The notes under the pieces: generated by a model
Database searches by the model: none
What the model was told of the DNA's origin: nothing
The model's input: only the letters and a program-made list of their open reading frames with translations
NCBI RefSeq assembly: GCF_950097975.1
Contig: NZ_CATNHF010000012.1
Span: 248,001-312,000, forward strand
Reading direction: 5' to 3'
DNA: 64,000 bases
Origin: Microbacterium sp. T2.11-28
GTDB taxonomy: Bacteria > Actinomycetota > Actinomycetes > Actinomycetales > Microbacteriaceae
In this document: one piece after another, positions 24,275 to 33,144 of the stretch
Layout of the letters: every line of letters starts with the position of its first letter
Numbering within the stretch: the stretch's first letter is position 1
Position numbers and translations under genes: made by a program

Positions 24275-25261
24275 GTGCCCGCCGCGTCCCCCCACACGCG
24301 CCGCGCCCACCGCACGTCGCGTCGGGTGCGGCTCGTCCGCCGCCGCGTGCTGGCGGTGACGCTCGTGCTCGTCGTCGGCGCGTCCATCGCCACGTTCGCG
24401 CTGCCGCGTCCGAGCGACGCCGAGGCGGAGGCGCCCCCCTCGCCGTCCGCGACCTCCCCCGCGCCGACGCCCACCGCAGCTCCCACGCCGGCCTCGCCCG
24501 CTCCGACGAGCCCGGCCCCTGCTCCGACATCCCCTGCGGTCTGCGACGACCCCGCGGTCGTCGACGCGCTGGCCTCGGGGACGGACGCCGAGGTGGTCGC
24601 GGCTCTCGGCGGCGGAGAGGGCTTCCGTGCAGCCGTGGCATCCGGCGACGCTCCCTGCATCGACGTGACCGAGGCGGGCCGGACATGGGTCGTCGTGAAC
24701 AAGCGGAACGCCCTCGACCCCCTCGACTACTGGCCGACGCCCCAGGCGCAGCCGCAGGGCATCCGGGTCGTCTCGGGCGGCGGATGGCTGCGGGCCGACG
24801 CCGCCGACGCCCTCGACGAGCTCGCCGCCGCGATCGTCGCCGACGGCGTCGGGACCCTCGGCGTCGACAGCGCCTTCCGCCCGTACGCCTACCAGGTCGA
24901 CCTCTACAACGGCTACGTGGCCTCGCGGGGCCGGGCCGCCGCCGACCTGCGCAGCGCCCGCCCCGGGCACAGCGAGCACCAGACGGGGCTGGCGGTCGAC
25001 GTCGTCGCGTGCGACGGCGGCTGCGGGTCGCACGACGGCTTCAAAGGCACCGCCGAGGCGGAGTGGCTCGTCGACAACGCCTGGCGGTTCGGCTTCATCA
25101 TCCGCTACGAGGACGGCGCGACCGCGACGACCGGCTACTCGTGGGAGCCGTGGCACCTGCGCTACATCGGGGTCGAGCTGGCCGAGGCGTACGACGCCGG
25201 CGGCTACGGCACCCTCGAGGACTTCTTCGGACTCCCCGACGCACCTGACTACGACGCCTGA
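24275..25261 (+). CDS. VanY-type D-alanyl-D-alanine carboxypeptidase, membrane anchored
   Basis: A 328-residue zinc peptidase that trims peptidoglycan stem peptides. A basic head and one transmembrane helix (VLAVTLVLVVGASIATFAL) are followed by a Pro/Ala/Ser/Thr linker and the VanY/DacB catalytic domain. Zinc ligands and catalytic residues are visible: SEHQTGLAVDV with His235 and Asp242, and SWEPWHLRYI with Glu291 and His294. YQVDLYNGYVASRG provides the usual substrate helix. A CDGGCG pair may form a disulphide. GTG at 24275 follows GACAAT (24264-24269) by five bases. It acts at the cell surface. Confidence 0.92.
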   Translation: MPAASPHTRRAHRTSRRVRLVRRRVLAVTLVLVVGASIATFALPRPSDAEAEAPPSPSATSPAPTPTAAPTPASPAPTSPAPAPTSPAVCDDPAVVDALASGTDAEVVAALGGGEGFRAAVASGDAPCIDVTEAGRTWVVVNKRNALDPLDYWPTPQAQPQGIRVVSGGGWLRADAADALDELAAAIVADGVGTLGVDSAFRPYAYQVDLYNGYVASRGRAAADLRSARPGHSEHQTGLAVDVVACDGGCGSHDGFKGTAEAEWLVDNAWRFGFIIRYEDGATATTGYSWEPWHLRYIGVELAEAYDAGGYGTLEDFFGLPDAPDYDA

Positions 25262-25304
25262 AACCCAGTACCATGGATGCCGGGATGCAATCCCACGGCC
25301 GGCC

Positions 25305-25325
25305 CTGCCGCACACCCTGCGGCAG
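25305..25325 (+). terminator. Hairpin after the carboxypeptidase gene
   Basis: CTGCCGCA (25305-25312) pairs perfectly with TGCGGCAG (25318-25325) across a five-base loop, 44 bases after the stop. No T-run follows, so this is a weak terminator candidate or part of the leader of the next gene. Confidence 0.4.
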
Positions 25326-25356
25326 CGGCACTCGAGGATGAGAGGACGGGCGCACG

Positions 25357-26520
25357 ATGGAGCGCGACATCTACGACGAGGACCACGAGGCGTTCCGCGA
25401 CGTCGTCAAGGAGTTCTGCAAGCGGTACGTGACCAACGAGGCGCGCGAGAAGTGGGACGCCGACGGTGAGGTCGACCGCGCCACCATGCTCGCCGCCGGC
25501 GAGGCCGGGATCATCGGCCTGAGCGTGCCCGAGGAGTTCGGCGGCGCCGGGATGCTCCAGGACTACCGCTTCCGCGCGGTCGTCAACGAGGAGGTCATCC
25601 GCGCCGGAGCCGGATCGCTCGCCGGTGCCTTCGGCATCCAGGACGACCTCGCCGTCCCCTACCTCGTGCACATGGGCACGCAGGCGCAGAAGGAGAAGTG
25701 GCTGCCCGGCATGGCGACCGGCGAGATCCTCGGCGCCCTCGCGATGACCGAGCCGGGTGCGGGCTCGGACCTGCGCGGCATCAAGACCACCGCCAAGAAG
25801 GTCGACGGCGGCTACCTCGTCAACGGCGCCAAGACGTTCATCTCGTCCGGCAAGACCGCCGACATGATCGTCACCTTCGTGAAGACCGGGGAGGGGAACC
25901 GTCCCGACGCCTTCTCGCTGCTCATCATCGAGAACGGCATGGAGGGCTTCGACCATGGCAAGAAGCTGCACAAGATGGGCTTCCAGGGACACGACACGGC
26001 CGAGCTGTCGTTCAGCGACGTGTTCGTCCCCGAGGAGAACCTCATCAGCGGCACCGAGGGCCAGGGCTTCGTGCAGCTCATGATGAACCTTCCGCTGGAG
26101 CGCCTGTCGATCGGCGTCGCCGGTGCCGCCGCGGCGGCCGCCGCGCTGGAGTGGACACTCGCCTACACGAAGGACCGCGAGGCGTTCGGCGAGCGCATCA
26201 TCGACTTCCAGAACAGCCGCTTCCAGCTGGCCGACGTCGCGACGACGGTCGACGCCCTCTGGGCCTACATCGACCGTGCCCTCAAGGCCTACGCCGAGGG
26301 CAAGCTGTCGGCCGAAGAGGCGGCGAAGGTGAAGTTCTGGGCCACGGAGCGCGAGTGGGACGTGCTCGACATCTGCGTGCAGCTCCACGGCGGATACGGC
26401 TACATCACCGAGTACCCGATCGCGCGCGCCTTCCTCGACGCCCGCGTGCACCGCATCTACGGCGGCACGAACGAGATCATGCGGGAGATCGTCGGCCGTC
26501 AGCTCGCCGGCAAGCGCTGA
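25357..26520 (+). CDS. Acyl-CoA dehydrogenase (long-chain/isovaleryl-like)
   Basis: A 387-residue FAD enzyme that introduces the double bond into acyl-CoA during fatty acid or branched-chain breakdown. Motifs are complete: GALAMTEPGAGSDLRGIKTT, TFISSGKTADMIV, EERLS-type helix RLSIGVAGAAAAAAALEWTL and QLHGGYGYITEYPIAR. The C-terminal box reads RIYGGTNEIMREIVGRQL with Gly where medium-chain enzymes have the catalytic Glu; as in long-chain and isovaleryl-CoA dehydrogenases the base is then expected in the LEWTLAYTKDR helix (Glu near residue 264). Substrate remains uncertain. It has its own terminator downstream. Confidence 0.93.
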   Translation: MERDIYDEDHEAFRDVVKEFCKRYVTNEAREKWDADGEVDRATMLAAGEAGIIGLSVPEEFGGAGMLQDYRFRAVVNEEVIRAGAGSLAGAFGIQDDLAVPYLVHMGTQAQKEKWLPGMATGEILGALAMTEPGAGSDLRGIKTTAKKVDGGYLVNGAKTFISSGKTADMIVTFVKTGEGNRPDAFSLLIIENGMEGFDHGKKLHKMGFQGHDTAELSFSDVFVPEENLISGTEGQGFVQLMMNLPLERLSIGVAGAAAAAAALEWTLAYTKDREAFGERIIDFQNSRFQLADVATTVDALWAYIDRALKAYAEGKLSAEEAAKVKFWATEREWDVLDICVQLHGGYGYITEYPIARAFLDARVHRIYGGTNEIMREIVGRQLAGKR

Positions 26521-26545
26521 GGCCCGCCCACCGCTGAACCGACGC

Positions 26546-26581
26546 CAGAACCGCCCCGGCCGCCCGGCCGGGGCGGTTCTG
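26546..26581 (+). terminator. Strong hairpin terminator after the acyl-CoA dehydrogenase
   Basis: A perfect 16-bp stem, CAGAACCGCCCCGGCC (26546-26561) with GGCCGGGGCGGTTCTG (26566-26581), has a four-base loop and is followed by TCTGTCC. It separates the dehydrogenase from the ABC importer operon. Confidence 0.85.
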
Positions 26582-26616
26582 TCTGTCCGTCGGCGGGGGT
26601 CGGGCCGCCGGCGGGG

Positions 26617-26687
26617 GCGAAAGCAGGCTGGGCCGGGTGCGACCGCCGCGCCGGATGCCACCGCGCCCGGTTCAGCCTGCTTTTGCC
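26617..26687. repeat. Family C dispersed inverted repeat, copy 1
   Basis: GCGAAAGCAGGCTG (26617-26630) is mirrored by CAGCCTGCTTTTGCC (about 26674-26687) around an unconserved centre of about 43 bases. One mismatch interrupts the arms. Other copies are at 34373 and 46846. Confidence 0.82.
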
Positions 26688-26775
26688 ACGCGGGACGCAG
26701 CCCACGCCACCACGGGACGCAGCCCACGACACCACGGGACGCTGTCCGCGGCACGACGGGACGCAGCCCGCGGCC
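26688..26775. repeat. 22-bp tandem repeat, four units
   Basis: The core GGGACGCAGCCCACGACAC recurs with an exact 22-bp period (GGGACGC starting at 26692, 26714, 26736 and 26758); the third and fourth units carry a few changes. It directly follows the family C repeat and lies about 110-195 bases upstream of the substrate-binding protein gene. The gap 26521-26883 contains no gene. Confidence 0.85.
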
Positions 26776-26883
26776 GCACATGACGCCGGATGACGGCGGA
26801 TGAAGTCGCGTAACGGATGCCGTCGGGGCCCCGCAGGGCCCGCTCCTACCGTGGGGGATTCCACCCACCAAGGAGCAGCATCC

Positions 26884-28515
26884 ATGAACCCTCACGCCCG
26901 CCGCGCCGGCGCCGGCCTCGTCGCCGTTGCCGCGGCGCTCGCGCTCGCCGCCTGCAGCACCCCGTCCGCGTCTTCGCAGAACTCCGCCGCGGCGGCGGGT
27001 GAGCCGGTCACCGGCGGCACCCTGACCTTCCTCGAGTCGCAGGCGCCGACCTGCTTCTACGCGGGCGGCGGCGGGTTCTACCCGGTCGCGACGATCCTCA
27101 ATCAGGTCGCCGACAAGCTCACCTACCAGGACCCGGAGACCCGCGAGATCTCGCCGTGGCTCGCCACCGACTGGGAGGTCGACGACGACGCGACCGAGTA
27201 CGTCTTCCACCTGCGCGACGACGTCACCTTCTCCGACGGCACGCCGCTGGACGCCGAGACCGTCGCCCTGAACTTCGACCACTTCGGCCTGGGCGACGAG
27301 TCGCTCGGCCTCGCGGCGCAGGAGTTCGTCGCGAACTACGAGGGGTCCGAGGTGATCGACGACCACACCGTCAAGTTCACCTTCTCGGCTCCGACCCCCG
27401 GGTTCCTGCAGGCGACGTCCGTCGTCGGCTCGGCGATCGTCGCGAAGTCGACGGCGGAGCTGCCGTACGAGGAGCAGTGCCAGCTGGAGAACCTCGTCGC
27501 CACGGGCCCGTTCACGGTCGGCGAGGTCGTGCCCGAGCAGAAGTACTCCCTCGCCGTGCGCGAGGACTACGACTGGGCGCCCGAGGTCTCCGAGCACCAG
27601 GGCCGCGCCTACCTCGACGCCGTCGAGATCATCGTCACCCCCGAGGACAACGTGCGCACCGGCGCGCTGACCGCCGGCCAGGCCGACGCGATCCGCGCGG
27701 TGCAGGTGTACGACGCGGACGCTCTGACCGCCGCGGGCAACGGCGTCCACTACGCACCGACCAACGGGGTGAACCCGCAGTTCGCCCTCCGGTGGACCAA
27801 TCCGCTCCTCGCCGACCTCCGCGTGCGCCAGGCGCTGCAGAAGGCGACCGACACCGCGGCGATCGTCGACACGATCTACCAGGGCAAGTTCGCCCAGGCG
27901 ACGTCGGTGCTGAGCCGCGGAGCTACCGGCTACGTCGACCTCTCCGACAGGCTCGGCTACGACCCCGAGGCGGCTGCCGCGCTCCTCGACGAGGCCGGCT
28001 GGGTTCCCGGCGATGACGGCATCCGCGAGAAGGACGGTCAGCGCCTCGAGCTCGAGACCTGGGTCGGCGCGGTGTTCCCGCTCAACCAGCAGCTCGACGA
28101 GCTCGTGGCCGAGCAGTGGGAGAAGGTCGGCGTGAAGCTGAACATCGACACGCCGGATGCCGCGACCGCCACCGCCGGTCAGAAGGATCCGCTGCTGCTG
28201 CCGGTGGCGATCACCCACGTCGGTCGCGTCGACCCGGACGTGCTCAAGAGCAACTTCCACAGCGCCTCCAACCGCAACGCGCTCGTGTCGGACGACGAGG
28301 TGCTCGACGGGCTGCTCAACGAGATCTCGACCCTGTCCTCGACGGAGGAGCGCTACGCGAAGGCCGCCGAGGTGCAGGAGTACCTCATCGACAACGCCTA
28401 CACGATCCCGCTCTACGAGCTGCCGCAGACGTACGCCACCTCGGCGGGCACGCACGGACTCACGTGGGAGCCGGTCGGGCGGGTCGTGCTCTACGACACC
28501 TGGCTGTCCGAGTGA
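26884..28515 (+). CDS. Peptide/nickel-type ABC substrate-binding lipoprotein
   Basis: A 543-residue solute-binding protein (SBP_bac_5 class) anchored outside the membrane through Cys24 of the lipobox LAAC. Family features include VADKLTYQDPETREISPWLA, the VFHLRDDVTFSDGTPLDAET signature and ALQKATDTAAIVDTIYQGKF. It captures the substrate and delivers it to the two permeases encoded next. Peptide-type binding proteins carry peptides, nickel chelates, opines or modified amino acids, so the ligand is open. The gene set around it corresponds to a conserved cassette with a monooxygenase and AhpD-like proteins. ATG 26884 has the Shine-Dalgarno AAGGAGC; TACCGT near 26847 may be the -10. Confidence 0.93.
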   Translation: MNPHARRAGAGLVAVAAALALAACSTPSASSQNSAAAAGEPVTGGTLTFLESQAPTCFYAGGGGFYPVATILNQVADKLTYQDPETREISPWLATDWEVDDDATEYVFHLRDDVTFSDGTPLDAETVALNFDHFGLGDESLGLAAQEFVANYEGSEVIDDHTVKFTFSAPTPGFLQATSVVGSAIVAKSTAELPYEEQCQLENLVATGPFTVGEVVPEQKYSLAVREDYDWAPEVSEHQGRAYLDAVEIIVTPEDNVRTGALTAGQADAIRAVQVYDADALTAAGNGVHYAPTNGVNPQFALRWTNPLLADLRVRQALQKATDTAAIVDTIYQGKFAQATSVLSRGATGYVDLSDRLGYDPEAAAALLDEAGWVPGDDGIREKDGQRLELETWVGAVFPLNQQLDELVAEQWEKVGVKLNIDTPDAATATAGQKDPLLLPVAITHVGRVDPDVLKSNFHSASNRNALVSDDEVLDGLLNEISTLSSTEERYAKAAEVQEYLIDNAYTIPLYELPQTYATSAGTHGLTWEPVGRVVLYDTWLSE

Positions 28516-28569
28516 CGGCCGCCGGCCGGTAGCCACCGCATCACGCAGAGCAGGGAGAAGGGAACGGAC

Positions 28570-29547
28570 ATGCGCCACCTCATCGGACGCGTCGGACAGG
28601 CGGCACTCGTGCTGTGGGCGGCGTACACGGCGACCTTCTTCCTGCTCTCGGTGCTGCCGGGCGACGGCATCATGATCGCGTTCGAGAACCCCGAGATGGG
28701 GCTGTCGGCCGAGCAGATCGCCGCCATCCGGGAGTACTACCGCGTCGACGACCCCGTGCTGCTGCAGTACGCGCATGCGCTGCTCGGCACGGTGCAGGGC
28801 GATCTCGGCTACTCGATCACGAACGCGATGCCGGTCGCCGACCGCCTCGCGGCGGCGCTGCCGCAGACGGTGCAGCTGGCGGGGGCGGCGTTCGCGCTGG
28901 CGCTCCTCATCGCGGCGGCGATCGCGGGAGCATCGGTGTTCGCGCCGTTCGCGTGGGTGCGGCGGGCGCTGGACGCCGTGCCGTCGCTGTTCATCTCCCT
29001 CCCGGCGTTCTGGCTGGGCCTCGTGCTGATCCAGGTGTTCTCGTTCCAGCTGGGGTGGGTGCCGATGATCGGCGCGACGCCGACCGAGGCGCTGATCCTG
29101 CCGGTGATCACCCTGGCGATCCCGATCTCGGCGCCGCTCGCGCAGGTCTTCTGCCGCAGCCTCGACGAGGTGGCCACGCGCCCCTTCGTGCAGGTCGTGA
29201 CCGCGAAGGGCGCGAGCCGGTCGTGGATCCTGCTGCGGCACACGGCGAAGAACGCCCTGCTGCCGACGCTCACCATCAGCGGGCTCATCGTCGGGGAGCT
29301 GATCGCCGGATCGGTGGTCACCGAGACCGTCTTCGGGCGGGCCGGCATCGGCCGCCTCGTCAACGACGCCGTCGCCGGGCAGGACCTCCCCGTCATCCAG
29401 GCCGTCGTCCTGCTGTCGGCCCTCGTCTTCGTGACGGTCAACCTGATCGTCGACCTCCTCTTCCCGGTGCTCGACCCGCGCCTGCGGACGCGCGCTCGCG
29501 TCCGCGCCGCGGCGACGGCGCCCGAGCCGATCGGAGCTCTCGCATGA
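28570..29547 (+). CDS. ABC transporter permease 1 (DppB-like)
   Basis: A 325-residue inner-membrane permease of the peptide/nickel importer class. It has six helices; the conserved DppB-type segments are MRHLIGRVGQAALVLWAAYT at the start, DDPVLLQYAHALLGTVQGDL, and the cytoplasmic EAA-like loop with RSWILLRHTAKNALLPTLTI, which docks to the ATPase. GSVVTETVFGRAGIGRLVND near the end is typical. It begins 54 bases after the binding protein gene and overlaps the second permease by four bases (ATGA), so translation is coupled. Confidence 0.95.
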   Translation: MRHLIGRVGQAALVLWAAYTATFFLLSVLPGDGIMIAFENPEMGLSAEQIAAIREYYRVDDPVLLQYAHALLGTVQGDLGYSITNAMPVADRLAAALPQTVQLAGAAFALALLIAAAIAGASVFAPFAWVRRALDAVPSLFISLPAFWLGLVLIQVFSFQLGWVPMIGATPTEALILPVITLAIPISAPLAQVFCRSLDEVATRPFVQVVTAKGASRSWILLRHTAKNALLPTLTISGLIVGELIAGSVVTETVFGRAGIGRLVNDAVAGQDLPVIQAVVLLSALVFVTVNLIVDLLFPVLDPRLRTRARVRAAATAPEPIGALA

Positions 29548-30467
29548 CCGCTCTCGCCGCCGCTCCCCTTCTCGGCGACCTCACCGCCGCCGCCGGCACC
29601 CCGCCCGGCCCCGGTCCGTCGCCGGCTCCCGCGCCCGGACCGGCGGCCCGTCGCCGTCGCCGGATCCGCGTCTCGCCCACGCTGCTGCTGTCGGGAGCGG
29701 CGCTCCTCGTCGTCGTCGCGTGGGCCGTCGCCCCCGCGGTGTTCTCGCCGCACTCGCCGTACGCGCCGGTCGCCGGTGCTCTCCAGGCGCCGTCGCTCGC
29801 GCACCCCTTCGGCACCGACTCGATCGGTCGCGACCAGCTGGCGCGGGTCATCTTCGGCGCCCGCGAGTCGCTCGTCGGGGCGGCGATCGCCGTGTCGGTC
29901 GGTCTCGTGGTGGGCGTGCTGCTCGGTGCCGTCGCGGCCGGCGTCGGCGGGGTCGTCGACGCCGTCGTCATGCGCGTCGTCGACGTGCTGCTGGCGATCC
30001 CGGGGCTGCTCCTCGCGCTCACCGTGGTGGTCCTCCTCGGCACCGGCACGGCCAACGCGGCGCTCGCCGTCGGCGTCGGCTCGATCGCGGGGTTCGCCCG
30101 GCTCACCCGCTCCGAGGTGGTGCAGGTGCGGGGCACCGAGTACGTCGAGGCCGCCTACGGGAGCGGCGGCACGTTCGTCTCGGTGCTGTTCGGCCACATC
30201 CTGCCGAACTCGCTGCGCCCTGTCCTCGCCCTCCTCGCGCTCCAGTTCGGCGGGGCGATCCTGGCCCTGTCGACGCTCGGCTTCCTCGGCTACGGCGTGA
30301 CGCCGCCCGATCCCGAGTGGGGCATGATCATCGCGCAGGGACGGAACCTGCTGGGCGCCGCCTGGTGGGTGACCGCGTTCCCCGGCCTCGTGCTGCTGGT
30401 CGTCGTGCTCGCGACCAACCGCATCAGCCAGGTCATCGGGTCGCCGGCGGTCGGAGCACGGCGATGA
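29544..30467 (+). CDS. ABC transporter permease 2 (DppC-like)
   Basis: A 307-residue partner permease. A Pro-rich cytoplasmic head precedes the first helix; HPFGTDSIGRDQLARVIFGA is the DppC-type signature, and RGTEYVEAAYGSGGTFVSVL followed by HILPNSLRPVLALLALQFGG is the ATPase-docking loop. GFLGYGVTPPDPEWGMIIAQ is also diagnostic. The ATG at 29544 overlaps the previous stop, and its own stop overlaps the ATPase start. The heterodimer forms the channel for the substrate delivered by the lipoprotein. Confidence 0.95.
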   Translation: MTALAAAPLLGDLTAAAGTPPGPGPSPAPAPGPAARRRRRIRVSPTLLLSGAALLVVVAWAVAPAVFSPHSPYAPVAGALQAPSLAHPFGTDSIGRDQLARVIFGARESLVGAAIAVSVGLVVGVLLGAVAAGVGGVVDAVVMRVVDVLLAIPGLLLALTVVVLLGTGTANAALAVGVGSIAGFARLTRSEVVQVRGTEYVEAAYGSGGTFVSVLFGHILPNSLRPVLALLALQFGGAILALSTLGFLGYGVTPPDPEWGMIIAQGRNLLGAAWWVTAFPGLVLLVVVLATNRISQVIGSPAVGARR

Positions 30468-32125
30468 GCGCGGTGCTCGACGTCCGCGACCTGGCCGTCG
30501 CCTACGAGACCCGGTGCGGACGCGTCGTGGCCGTCGACGGCATCGACATCCGCATCGAGCCCGGCGAGGCGGTCGCCCTGGTCGGCGAGACCGGATCGGG
30601 CAAGACGACCGCCGCGCTCGCGTCCATCGGGCTGCTGCCGCGGGGAGCCGTCCGGCTGCGCGGCACGGTGCGGCTCGGCGCGCTGGACATCACCGGCTGG
30701 TCGCCGCGCCGCCTCGAGCGGATCCTCGGACGTGACGTCGGTCTCGTGCCGCAGGACCCGACCGCATCCCTCGACCCGCTGAAGACCGTCGGCTGGCAGA
30801 TCGGCGAGGTGCTCCGCATCCACGGCGAACGCGATCGCGCGCGGATCGCGCAGGAGGTCGAGGGGCTGCTGGAGCGCGTGGGCCTCGCCGACACGGCCCG
30901 CATCGCCCGGTCGTACCCGCACGAGCTGTCGGGAGGACAGCGCCAGCGCGTGCTGATCGCCGGTGCCGTCGCGCTGCGGCCCGGGCTCATCGTCGCCGAC
31001 GAGTCGACGAGCGCCCTCGACGTGACGGTCCAGCGCACCGTGCTCGACCTCCTCGACGACCTCCGCCGCGAGGACCGCTCGGGCCTGCTGTTCGTCACCC
31101 ACGACCTCGCCGTGGCCGCCGAGCGCGCCGACCGGATCATCGTGCTCGAGGGAGGCGCCGTGCAGGACGCCGGCGACGTACGCACCGTGCTCGGCGGCGC
31201 CGGGCATCGCGCCGCGCCCTACACCCGGCGCCTCATCGCCGACGCGCCCGCCCTCCAGCCCGCGCGGTTCCGCGAGGCGCCGCCGGCGACCGGCGAGCCG
31301 CCCGCGATCGAGGTCGCGGGGCTCGCGAAGGTGTTCACGGGGCACCGCGGCCGTCCCGACGTGGCCGCCCTGCGGGACGTGTCGTTCACCGTGGCACGGG
31401 GCACCACCCACGCGATCGTCGGCGAGTCCGGATCGGGCAAGTCGACCGTCGCGCGCATCGCGCTCGGATTCGAGTCCCCGTCGGCGGGGACGGTGAAAGT
31501 CGCCGGCACCGACGTGTCCGGGACGCAGGGCCACGGCCTGCGCGGCGCCGGCCTCCGGCGGTTCCGGGCGAGCGTGCAGCTGGTCTATCAGAGCCCGTAT
31601 GCGTCGCTCGATCCCTCGCTCAGCATCCTCGACACGGTCTCGGAGCCGCTGCGGCGCTTCGGCGGGCTCCCGCGCCGTGAGGCCCGCCGTTCCGCCGCAG
31701 AGCTCCTCGAGCGGGTCGCCCTCGCCCCGGCGCTCCACGATCGGCGCCCCCGGGAGCTGTCGGGCGGCCAGCGGCAACGCGTCGCCATCGCCCGCGCGAT
31801 CGCCCCGCGGCCCGAAGTGCTCGTGCTCGACGAGCCGGTCTCGGCCCTCGACGTCACGGTGCAGGCCCAGATCCTCGCCCTCCTGGACGACCTCCAGCGC
31901 GAGTTCGGCCTCACCTACCTCTTCATCTCGCACGACCTCGCCGTGGTCCGTCGGATCTCCGACACGGTGACGGTGCTGTCGCACGGCCGCGTCGAGGAGA
32001 CCGGGACCGCCCGCGACGTGTTCGAGTGCCCGCGGAGCGACTACACGGTGGCTCTGCTCGAGGCGATCCCCGTGCCGTCCCTCGCCCCGGCCCCTCTCCC
32101 CGCGCCCATCGGAGGCCACGCATGA
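30464..32125 (+). CDS. ABC transporter ATPase with two fused nucleotide-binding domains (DppDF-like)
   Basis: A 553-residue protein carrying both ATPase domains in one chain. Domain 1 has Walker A GETGSGKTT, LSGGQRQRVLIAGAVALRPG and the Walker B LIVADESTSALD; here the usual DEPTSALD reads DESTSALD, with Asp-Glu kept. Domain 2 has GESGSGKST, LSGGQRQRVAIARAI and VLVLDEPVSALDVTVQ. Fused ATPases are common in peptide importers of actinobacteria. The start (ATG 30464) and the end (overlap with the monooxygenase ATG at 32122) are both ATGA overlaps, tying the importer to the enzyme genes that follow. Confidence 0.95.
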   Translation: MSAVLDVRDLAVAYETRCGRVVAVDGIDIRIEPGEAVALVGETGSGKTTAALASIGLLPRGAVRLRGTVRLGALDITGWSPRRLERILGRDVGLVPQDPTASLDPLKTVGWQIGEVLRIHGERDRARIAQEVEGLLERVGLADTARIARSYPHELSGGQRQRVLIAGAVALRPGLIVADESTSALDVTVQRTVLDLLDDLRREDRSGLLFVTHDLAVAAERADRIIVLEGGAVQDAGDVRTVLGGAGHRAAPYTRRLIADAPALQPARFREAPPATGEPPAIEVAGLAKVFTGHRGRPDVAALRDVSFTVARGTTHAIVGESGSGKSTVARIALGFESPSAGTVKVAGTDVSGTQGHGLRGAGLRRFRASVQLVYQSPYASLDPSLSILDTVSEPLRRFGGLPRREARRSAAELLERVALAPALHDRRPRELSGGQRQRVAIARAIAPRPEVLVLDEPVSALDVTVQAQILALLDDLQREFGLTYLFISHDLAVVRRISDTVTVLSHGRVEETGTARDVFECPRSDYTVALLEAIPVPSLAPAPLPAPIGGHA

Positions 32126-33144
32126 CCCAGCTCGCCCTGTTCACCCGCCTGCTCGACGATGCGTCCCCCGCCGAGCGCTACGCGCTCGCGCTCGCTCAGC
32201 TCCAGCAGGCCGAGCGCCTCGGCCTCGACCGCGCCTGGGTCGCGCAGCACCACTTCCGTGCCGCCGAGGGCGGGCTCCCGTCGCCGTTCGTGTTCCTCGC
32301 GCATGCGGCCGCCGCGACCAGCGCGATCCGCCTCGGCACCGGCGTCGTGACGCTGACGCTCGAGGACCCCGTGCGCGTCGCCGAGGACGCCGTGGTGCTC
32401 GACCTCCTCACCGGCGGCCGCCTCGACCTCGGGCTCGGCAGCGGCGGCACTCCGACCTCGTTCGCGCCCTTCGGCCTGCGCCTGGACGACAAGACCGCGG
32501 TGTACGAGGCGAAGCTCGACACGCTGCTCACCGCCCTGCGCGGCGGAGACGTCGGCGGCGGGAACACCCTGTACCCGGACGCCGGGACCCTGGGCGACCG
32601 GGTGTGGCAGGCCACCTTCTCGGCGGAAGGCGGCGCCCGCGCGGGGCGTCACGGGCACGGGCTGCTCCTCTCCCGCACCCAGCCCCGCCCCGACGACCGT
32701 CCGGACGCCACGCTGGCCGAGCTCCAGCTGCCCATCGTCGACGCGTACCTCGAGGCACTGCCGGCCGGCGCCCGCGGGTTCGTCACGGCATCCCGCACCG
32801 TCTTCGTGGCCGACGACCGCGACGAGGCGCGCGCCTTCGCCGAGACGGGGCTGCGGCGGGCCGCGCGCTCCTTCCGCGGCGGCCGGCTCGCGCCCGACGC
32901 CGACCTCGACGAGCTCATCGCCGCGAGCGACACCCACGTCGGCACCGCCGACGAGGTCGCCGCCTCCCTCGCCGCCGACCCGACCCTCGCCCGCGCCGAC
33001 GAGATCGCGTTCCAGGTGCACTCCGTCGACGCCCCGCACGCGCACGTGCTGCGCTCGATCGAGCTCTTCGCGACCGAGGTCGCCCCCGCCCTGGGCTGGC
33101 GCAGCCCGGCATCCCCGCCCATCACCACAGGAGGACACTCATGA
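32122..33144 (+). CDS. Luciferase-like FMN-dependent monooxygenase
   Basis: A 340-residue flavin-dependent oxidoreductase of the bacterial luciferase-like (LLM) family, which usually oxidises a small organic substrate with reduced flavin and oxygen. Visible family features are the barrel start LALFTRLLDDASP, HHFRAAEGGLPSPFVFLAHA, the RLGTGVVTLTLEDPVRVAED strand and LLTGGRLDLGLGSGG. No flavin reductase is encoded nearby. Its ATG overlaps the ATPase stop, and its own stop overlaps the next ATG. This matches the KPN_01858-type monooxygenases known to travel with an ABC importer and two AhpD-like proteins (recalled TIGRFAM grouping). Substrate unknown; imported compound likely. Confidence 0.9.
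   Translation: MTQLALFTRLLDDASPAERYALALAQLQQAERLGLDRAWVAQHHFRAAEGGLPSPFVFLAHAAAATSAIRLGTGVVTLTLEDPVRVAEDAVVLDLLTGGRLDLGLGSGGTPTSFAPFGLRLDDKTAVYEAKLDTLLTALRGGDVGGGNTLYPDAGTLGDRVWQATFSAEGGARAGRHGHGLLLSRTQPRPDDRPDATLAELQLPIVDAYLEALPAGARGFVTASRTVFVADDRDEARAFAETGLRRAARSFRGGRLAPDADLDELIAASDTHVGTADEVAASLAADPTLARADEIAFQVHSVDAPHAHVLRSIELFATEVAPALGWRSPASPPITTGGHS

Noticed and set aside
25249..29241. 1330-codon minus-strand frame across the acyl-CoA dehydrogenase and importer genes
   Set aside because: It crosses several well-supported plus-strand genes and a terminator and shows only shadow composition.
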